Of a stretch of DNA of 11,256 nucleotides, positions 7,607 to 11,256 are shown piece after piece. Both the position numbers and the translations under genes were made by a program. Below the pieces are notes generated by a model that searched no databases, had not been told where the DNA came from, and saw nothing but the letters and a program-made list of their open reading frames with translations. Within the stretch, counting starts at the first letter, position 1, and the number at the start of each line of letters is the position of its first letter. Source of the DNA: Endomicrobium sp. (GTDB taxonomy: Bacteria > Elusimicrobiota > Endomicrobiia > Endomicrobiales > Endomicrobiaceae); NCBI GenBank assembly GCA_031264425.1, contig JAISDY010000043.1, positions 1 through 11,256 on the forward strand. Direction: 5' to 3'.

Positions 7607-8866
7607 ATGAAGCAAGTATATTTGGACAATCAATCTAATACCAAGCTAGATGAAAGAATTTTTGATGTTATGAAGCCGTTTTTTTTTGAGTATTACGGCA
7701 ATCCTCAGAGTATTTATTCTTTGGGATCTATCTCTAAAGAAGCTCTTGAAACTGCAAGAAAACAGGTGGCAGATTACATACATGCCGATGCCAACGAGAT
7801 TATTTTTACTTCTTGTGGGACCGAAGCCAATAATTTAGCTGTAAAAGGCATTTGTGAAGCGCTGAAGTCTAAAGGCAATCATATTGTTGTGTCTGCTATA
7901 GAACATTTTTCTGTTTTAAATGCTGTAAAAAAGCTTCAAAAAGATGGCTTTGAAGCAACTTATATATCTGTTGATGAAAAAGGGAATGTAAGTGAAACGG
8001 AACTTTTAAAAGCCTTGCGGAAAGATACAGTTTTGGTTTCAATACAGCATTCCAATACCGAAGTCGGTACTATACAAGATATAAAAAAATTAGCTTCAAC
8101 TGTTAAAAATAGCAAAGTTAACGATTTCGTTGTTTTTCATACGGATGCGGTAAGTTCAGGCGGTATGATGCCTATAGACGTAAAAGGTTTGGGTGTTGAC
8201 GCCTTGACTCTATCATCTTCGGCGATGTACGGACCCAAAGGAGCCGCGGCTCTCTATCTAAAAAAAGGGATACGTATTGTTCCTCAGATGGACGGTGGTG
8301 TGCAGGAGTATTCTAAACGCGCGGGGACTGAAAATATTCCCGCTATTGTTGGGTTTGGGAAAGCCTGCGAAATAGCTAAAGAAGAAACAGCGGCTAACAA
8401 CAGGAAAATTAAAGAATTAAGAGATAAACTTATAGAAGAACTTCCAAAGAGAATAGAATACGTTTATTTAAATGGAGCTTTAGAAAACCGCCTTGTAGGG
8501 AACGTAAATTTTTCAATTGAATTTGTTGAAGGTGAAGCATTGTTTTTGCTTTTAGATGCTAAGGGTATTATGGCGGCAAGCGGGTCGGCATGCGCAAATA
8601 AGAATCTTAAAATGTCGCATGTTTTAGACGCCATGAAAGTTGATGTTGCCGTCGGTCAAGGTTCAATTTTATTTACTTTGTCAAAGTATAATACAGAAGA
8701 AGAGATAAACTATGTCCTTGAGGAGTTCCCTAAGATTGTTAAAAGGCTTAGGGAAATGTCGCCTCTATATTCTTATTTTATTCAAACTGGAAAAAGAAAA
8801 CCTGCGGGTCCAGGGGCAGATTTTGACGATCATAATCACTGTCACTGCGATATAGAAATAGAATAA
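7607..8866 (+). CDS. iscS: IscS/NifS-like cysteine desulfurase homologue lacking the PLP lysine
   Basis: This 419-residue class-V aminotransferase-fold protein has SCGTEANNLA (69-78), IEH with H100, HTDA with D180, YGPKG (208-212), RAGTEN (238-243) and the persulfide cysteine C329 in GSACANKN. The residue that should be the Schiff-base lysine (SxHK before YGPKG) is Ala206, preceded by Ser205 in place of His. The usual Gln after DA(V/T) is Ser183, the second Asn of the HxNNE motif is Thr151, and the N-terminal AATT motif is altered to QSNT. PLP chemistry is therefore probably lost or changed while cysteine persulfide transfer may remain. Archaeoglobus fulgidus IscS is a known case with the lysine replaced (by Asp) and an IscU partner. 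The tail (about 397-419) adds an unusual acidic His/Cys cluster, DDHNHCHCD. AGGA at 7597-7600 supports the start. Followed by iscU, it probably acts in Fe-S assembly. Confidence 0.9.
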   Translation: MKQVYLDNQSNTKLDERIFDVMKPFFFEYYGNPQSIYSLGSISKEALETARKQVADYIHADANEIIFTSCGTEANNLAVKGICEALKSKGNHIVVSAIEHFSVLNAVKKLQKDGFEATYISVDEKGNVSETELLKALRKDTVLVSIQHSNTEVGTIQDIKKLASTVKNSKVNDFVVFHTDAVSSGGMMPIDVKGLGVDALTLSSSAMYGPKGAAALYLKKGIRIVPQMDGGVQEYSKRAGTENIPAIVGFGKACEIAKEETAANNRKIKELRDKLIEELPKRIEYVYLNGALENRLVGNVNFSIEFVEGEALFLLLDAKGIMAASGSACANKNLKMSHVLDAMKVDVAVGQGSILFTLSKYNTEEEINYVLEEFPKIVKRLREMSPLYSYFIQTGKRKPAGPGADFDDHNHCHCDIEIE

Positions 8867-8910
8867 GTATAACCCTTAATTATAGTAATTTATAAAGATA
8901 GCTTTAATCG

Positions 8911-8927
8911 TTGCAATGCTTTTGCAA
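8911..8927. repeat. Two palindromic TTGCAA copies one helical turn apart
   Basis: TTGCAA occurs at 8911-8916 and 8922-8927, 11 bases apart, in the 91-base gap before iscU. The same hexamer is the proposed -35 at 7356. It could be a regulator site or coincidence. Confidence 0.25.
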
Positions 8928-8947
8928 TAGAGAGGTTTGGAAGTATT

Positions 8948-8953
8948 GGAGGG
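8948..8953 (+). promoter_or_regulatory. Ribosome binding site of iscU
   Basis: GGAGGG lies four bases before ATG 8958. It rules in this start over an in-frame TTG at 8937. Confidence 0.6.
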
Positions 8954-8957
8954 CAGT

Positions 8958-9332
8958 ATGGCATTTTATTCTGAAAAAGTTATGGATCATTTTGCAAATC
9001 CGAGAAATGTAGGAGAAATAAAGAATGCCGACGGTATTGGTGAAGTCGGCAATCCTGTATGCGGCGATATGATGACTTTCTACATAAAAGTTAAGGATAA
9101 TAAAATAGAAGATGTAAAATTTAAAACTTTTGGATGCGGTGCGGCAATAGCCGTTTCTTCTATGGTTTCGGAAATGGCTTTAGGCAAAACGGTTGATGAA
9201 GTTTTAAAAATTACAAATGACGATGTGGCTAAAGCTTTGGGAGGGCTTCCTCCAAATAAGCTACATTGCTCTAATCTTGGCGCCGACGCTTTGCACAAAG
9301 CAATACAAGATTACAAAAACAAGAAAAAATAA
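8958..9332 (+). CDS. iscU: IscU-type iron-sulfur cluster scaffold
   Basis: This 124-residue protein is a complete IscU/NifU-N domain. The three cluster-binding cysteines are present: C35 in GNPVCGD, C60 in FGCGAA, and C104 in KLHCS. The conserved Asp37, which makes clusters labile for transfer, is also present. The stretch that recruits the HscA/DnaK chaperone in other IscU proteins reads LPPNK (97-101) where LPPVK is usual, so the Val is replaced. There is no C-terminal NifU extension. IscU accepts sulfur and iron and hands the finished cluster to apoproteins in the cytoplasm. Here its neighbour is the lysine-less IscS homologue, so its sulfur source may be unusual. I chose ATG 8958 for its GGAGGG. 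A 91-base gap separates it from iscS and only 22 bases from the Cys-rich gene after it. Confidence 0.94.
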   Translation: MAFYSEKVMDHFANPRNVGEIKNADGIGEVGNPVCGDMMTFYIKVKDNKIEDVKFKTFGCGAAIAVSSMVSEMALGKTVDEVLKITNDDVAKALGGLPPNKLHCSNLGADALHKAIQDYKNKKK

Positions 9333-9354
9333 AAATATTTTAGAGAGGTATAAA

Positions 9355-9561
9355 ATGGGTAACTGTAATTCTCACTCCGGCGGTTGTTCATGCCCCCATT
9401 GCGAAGACGAATTAAAAAACTGCTGCATAAGCCCAACATTTTGTAAACCGTGCGGACAAAAGGCTAAAAACATTAAAGTTTGTCCAGTCTGCCAAGCTGA
9501 ATACTCTTTAGAATACGAAAAGTGTCCTGCCTGTTCCGTAATAGGGAAAGAAAAAGAATAA
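9355..9561 (+). CDS. Small 12-cysteine protein of unknown function
   Basis: I do not recognise this 68-residue protein. It has 12 cysteines: C4, then CxCxxC (C11, C13, C16), a CC pair (C23, C24), CxxC (C30, C33), CxxC (C43, C46) and CxxC (C57, C60). There are also two histidines, at 7 and 15. The last two CxxC pairs, ten residues apart, look like a zinc ribbon or rubredoxin-like knuckle, and the C30/C33 pair could be a further half-knuckle. The N-terminal CxCxxC cluster is unlike either. GAGG at 9345-9348, six bases before the ATG, supports this start, and the upstream extension overlaps iscU in another frame. It lies 22 bases after iscU and is probably cotranscribed with it. A metal or sulfur carrier for Fe-S assembly, or an electron carrier, are possible roles; neither is shown by the sequence. 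Confidence 0.85.
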   Translation: MGNCNSHSGGCSCPHCEDELKNCCISPTFCKPCGQKAKNIKVCPVCQAEYSLEYEKCPACSVIGKEKE

Positions 9562-9585
9562 CTATTTTATAGTTTATACATTGTT

Positions 9586-9602
9586 TAAACGGTTTACTTT
9601 TT
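9586..9602 (+). terminator. Weak hairpin plus T-run after the Cys-rich gene
   Basis: TAAAC (9586-9590) and GTTTA (9592-9596) are inverted copies, followed by C and five T. The stem is short, AT-rich and has almost no loop, so termination would be weak at best. Confidence 0.15.
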
Positions 9603-9622
9603 AGGTTAAGCTGGGTTAAAAT
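9593..9622 (+). promoter_or_regulatory. Candidate promoter for fprA
   Basis: TTTACT (9593-9598) and TAAAAT (9617-9622) are 18 bases apart, about 27 bases before the fprA start. Two GGTTAA copies (9604-9609 and 9614-9619) lie inside it with a 10-base period. Confidence 0.3.
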
Positions 9623-9634
9623 ATTTGATATGTG

Positions 9635-9641
9635 AAAGGAG
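9635..9641 (+). promoter_or_regulatory. Ribosome binding site of fprA
   Basis: AAAGGAG lies seven bases before ATG 9649. It favours this start over an in-frame TTG at 9625 that would place the ribosome site inside the gene. Confidence 0.6.
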
Positions 9642-9648
9642 CTTTGTT

Positions 9649-10839
9649 ATGGCTGCAAAGATAATAAAAGACGGCGTGTACGCTGTCGGAGCTGTTGACT
9701 GGAACGAAAGGCATTTTCACGGGCATACATACGTGACAAAAAGAGGCGTTACATATAATTCTTACCTAATTATTGATGAAAAAATTACTTTAATTGACAC
9801 CGTTCGCAAAGGTTTTGAAAAAGAACTTTTAGAAAATATTAAAAGCATAGTGGATCCGTCTAAAATAGACATAATAATTATCAATCATATTGAACCGGAT
9901 CATTCGGGAGCGTTTCCGGAAGTTTTAAAAGCGTGTCCTAACGCCAAAGTTTACGGAACTGAAAAAGCAAGAGTTGGGCTTTTAAAATATTACGGCGTAA
10001 GCGGAAACTGGACTGCTGTGAAATCAAGTCAAAGTTTGAAGATTGGGAAAAGAACTTTGGAATTTATAGATGTTCCCATGATACATTGGCCTGACAGCAT
10101 GTTTACATATTGCGCGTCTGATAAAATCTTGTTTTCAAACGATGGATTTGGACAGCATTATGCGACTAACAAACTTTTTGATGACGAAGTTAATTTTGAT
10201 GTCTTAATGGAAGAAGCTCAAAAATATTATGCCAATATTCTTTGGCCATTTAATATGCTTGTTGCTTCTAAACTTGCCGCTATAAGCAAACTAAACCTTG
10301 CCATTGATTTTATTGCTCCAAGCCATGGACTTGTTTGGCGTAAACATATTTCTGACATTATGGAAAAATATCTTTACTGGGCTGCCCATAAATGCAAGAA
10401 AAGAATTGCGGTTGTTTATGAAACAATGTGGAATTCTACTGAAAAGATGGCGCGAAAAATTGTTGAAGGCATAACCTCAGAAGGCGTTGAAGTTGTTTTG
10501 TTTGATGTTACAAAAAACGATAGAACAGACATCGCTTCCTATATGCTGGACGCTAAAGGCTGGATTTTTGGCTCTTCAACTCACGATGGAGAAATGCTTC
10601 CCCTAATAGCAGGATTTTTACATTTCTTAAAAGGTTCCAAAGCTATAGGACGTAAATCTTTTGCTTTCGGCTCTTACGGCTGGAGCGGCGAAGCGGTAAA
10701 GGATATAGAAGATACTGTTTCTAATATTACGACTTTTGATCCCTCTTTTAGAGTTGTTTTTAATCCTACAGAAGAAGAGTTAAATAAGTGTTTTGAAGCT
10801 GGTAAATCTTTTGCTTTAAAAATAAAAAATGAAGAATAA
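9649..10839 (+). CDS. fprA: Flavodiiron protein (FprA/rubredoxin:oxygen oxidoreductase type)
   Basis: This 396-residue protein has the standard two-domain FprA length. The N-terminal metallo-beta-lactamase-like domain carries the full diiron ligand set: H80-x-E82-x-D84-H85 in HIEPDH, H146 in IHWPDS, D165 in SNDGFG, and H226 in PSHG. The C-terminal flavodoxin-like domain starts near 252, with an FMN phosphate loop YETMWNSTEKMA (257-268) followed by GSSTHDG (308-314) and GSYGWSG (341-347). There is no C-terminal rubredoxin or flavin reductase extension, so it needs an external electron donor; the rubredoxin at 7433 is the obvious candidate. FprA enzymes reduce O2 to water, and some reduce NO, in the cytoplasm of anaerobes. 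The ATG at 9649 has AAAGGAG upstream. A promoter-like sequence precedes it, and the superoxide reductase gene follows after 19 bases. Confidence 0.96.
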   Translation: MAAKIIKDGVYAVGAVDWNERHFHGHTYVTKRGVTYNSYLIIDEKITLIDTVRKGFEKELLENIKSIVDPSKIDIIIINHIEPDHSGAFPEVLKACPNAKVYGTEKARVGLLKYYGVSGNWTAVKSSQSLKIGKRTLEFIDVPMIHWPDSMFTYCASDKILFSNDGFGQHYATNKLFDDEVNFDVLMEEAQKYYANILWPFNMLVASKLAAISKLNLAIDFIAPSHGLVWRKHISDIMEKYLYWAAHKCKKRIAVVYETMWNSTEKMARKIVEGITSEGVEVVLFDVTKNDRTDIASYMLDAKGWIFGSSTHDGEMLPLIAGFLHFLKGSKAIGRKSFAFGSYGWSGEAVKDIEDTVSNITTFDPSFRVVFNPTEEELNKCFEAGKSFALKIKNEE

Positions 10840-10858
10840 GTATTTATAGGAGGGCAAA

Positions 10859-11256
10859 ATGAAAGGTATAGTATGCAAAGTGTGCGGATACGTGGCTTTG
10901 GACGGAGATAAAGGAGTTTGTCCAGTATGTCATACAAAGAACGAATTTGAAGAAAAAGAAGACGCTTATAAAATGCCTGATTTTAAAGCTGCTTCTGGTG
11001 AATCTGAAAAGAAGCATATTCCCGCTTTTACAGTTGTCAACGAATGCGGTTTAATACCAAGTAGTGGTTGCACTGACGTTCATGTGAAAATAGGAGAAAT
11101 CCTTCACCCTGCCTTGCCGGAACATCATATAACGGAAATAACTTTTTATCTTAATAATAAATTTATAGCCAATGTTATGTTGACGTCAGATATAAATCCT
11201 GCGGCTGTAATTCATTTGAAGAGCGGTACGAAAGGAAAAGTTCAGGTAATAGAAAA
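10859..11256 (+). CDS. dfx: Desulfoferrodoxin-like superoxide reductase, 3' end beyond window
   Basis: The 132 codons visible encode two modules. Residues 1-30 form a small knuckle with C6-x-x-C9 and C21-x-x-C24, resembling the rubredoxin-like tail of rubrerythrin more than the CC-containing desulforedoxin module of classical desulfoferrodoxin. After a linker, residues about 51-132 match a superoxide reductase domain: KKHIP (H53), LHPALPEHH (H83, H89, H90) and the following beta strands. The usual EKHxP motif has Lys51 where the Glu sits, while the catalytic-pocket Lys52 is kept. Two extra cysteines (C63, C71) lie in the loop. The expected final Cys and His iron ligands would be just past 11256. 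Superoxide reductases reduce superoxide to peroxide with electrons from rubredoxin. AGGAGG at 10848-10853 supports the start, and the 19-base gap from fprA suggests cotranscription. Confidence 0.88.
   Translation, partial: MKGIVCKVCGYVALDGDKGVCPVCHTKNEFEEKEDAYKMPDFKAASGESEKKHIPAFTVVNECGLIPSSGCTDVHVKIGEILHPALPEHHITEITFYLNNKFIANVMLTSDINPAAVIHLKSGTKGKVQVIE

Noticed and set aside
8213..8224. Local frameshift explaining the missing lysine in IscS
   Set aside because: The reading frame is continuous with family-like sequence on both sides (VDALTLS before, YGPKG after), so these are substitutions, not a shift.
9217..9354. Upstream extension of the Cys-rich gene to 9217
   Set aside because: It would overlap iscU in another frame. 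The ATG at 9355 has a good ribosome site and the Cys motifs begin right after it.

Overview
The window is AT-rich, densely coded, and every supported gene lies on the + strand. Rubredoxin, a flavodiiron protein, a desulfoferrodoxin-like superoxide reductase and simple Isc-type genes point to a strict anaerobe. A BatB/BatC/BatD set with signal peptides and membrane anchors points to a Gram-negative-type envelope. The frameshifted kinase-receiver remnant and the overall gene style remind me of Elusimicrobiota, perhaps a gut Endomicrobium. That placement is recollection, not something the sequence proves.

Region 1 (1-617) is the 3' part of a hybrid histidine kinase that appears broken. An ATPase-domain remnant and a receiver-like remnant lie in different frames, and the sense of one protein is recovered by a frame change near 217-222. 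A second disruption probably lies near 24-30. The first ~350 bases have an extreme bias to A/G at third codon positions that fades within the receiver part.

Region 2 (650-4358) is a tightly overlapped Bat (aerotolerance-type) cluster: a von Willebrand A membrane protein, a TPR protein with a Lys/Gln-rich tail, and a BatD-like exported, membrane-anchored protein. MoxR, DUF58 and a second vWA protein are not in the window. Region 3 (4428-7325) is a large exported M16 zinc metalloprotease with an intact HxxEH site.

Region 4 (7433-11256, running off the end) is a set of metal and sulfur proteins: rubredoxin, a cysteine desulfurase homologue, an IscU scaffold, a 68-residue protein with 12 cysteines, flavodiiron protein FprA, and a desulfoferrodoxin-like protein. 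Rubredoxin, FprA and superoxide reductase would remove O2 and superoxide, while IscS/IscU would build or repair Fe-S clusters.

The most interesting observation is that the cysteine desulfurase homologue has lost the PLP-binding lysine (Ala at residue 206) and three neighbouring PLP contacts, yet keeps the persulfide cysteine (C329) and the partner IscU. This resembles the lysine-less IscS of Archaeoglobus fulgidus and suggests Fe-S assembly that does not use ordinary PLP-dependent cysteine desulfuration, perhaps using free sulfide. Its His/Cys-rich tail and the adjacent 12-cysteine protein may belong to the same unusual route.
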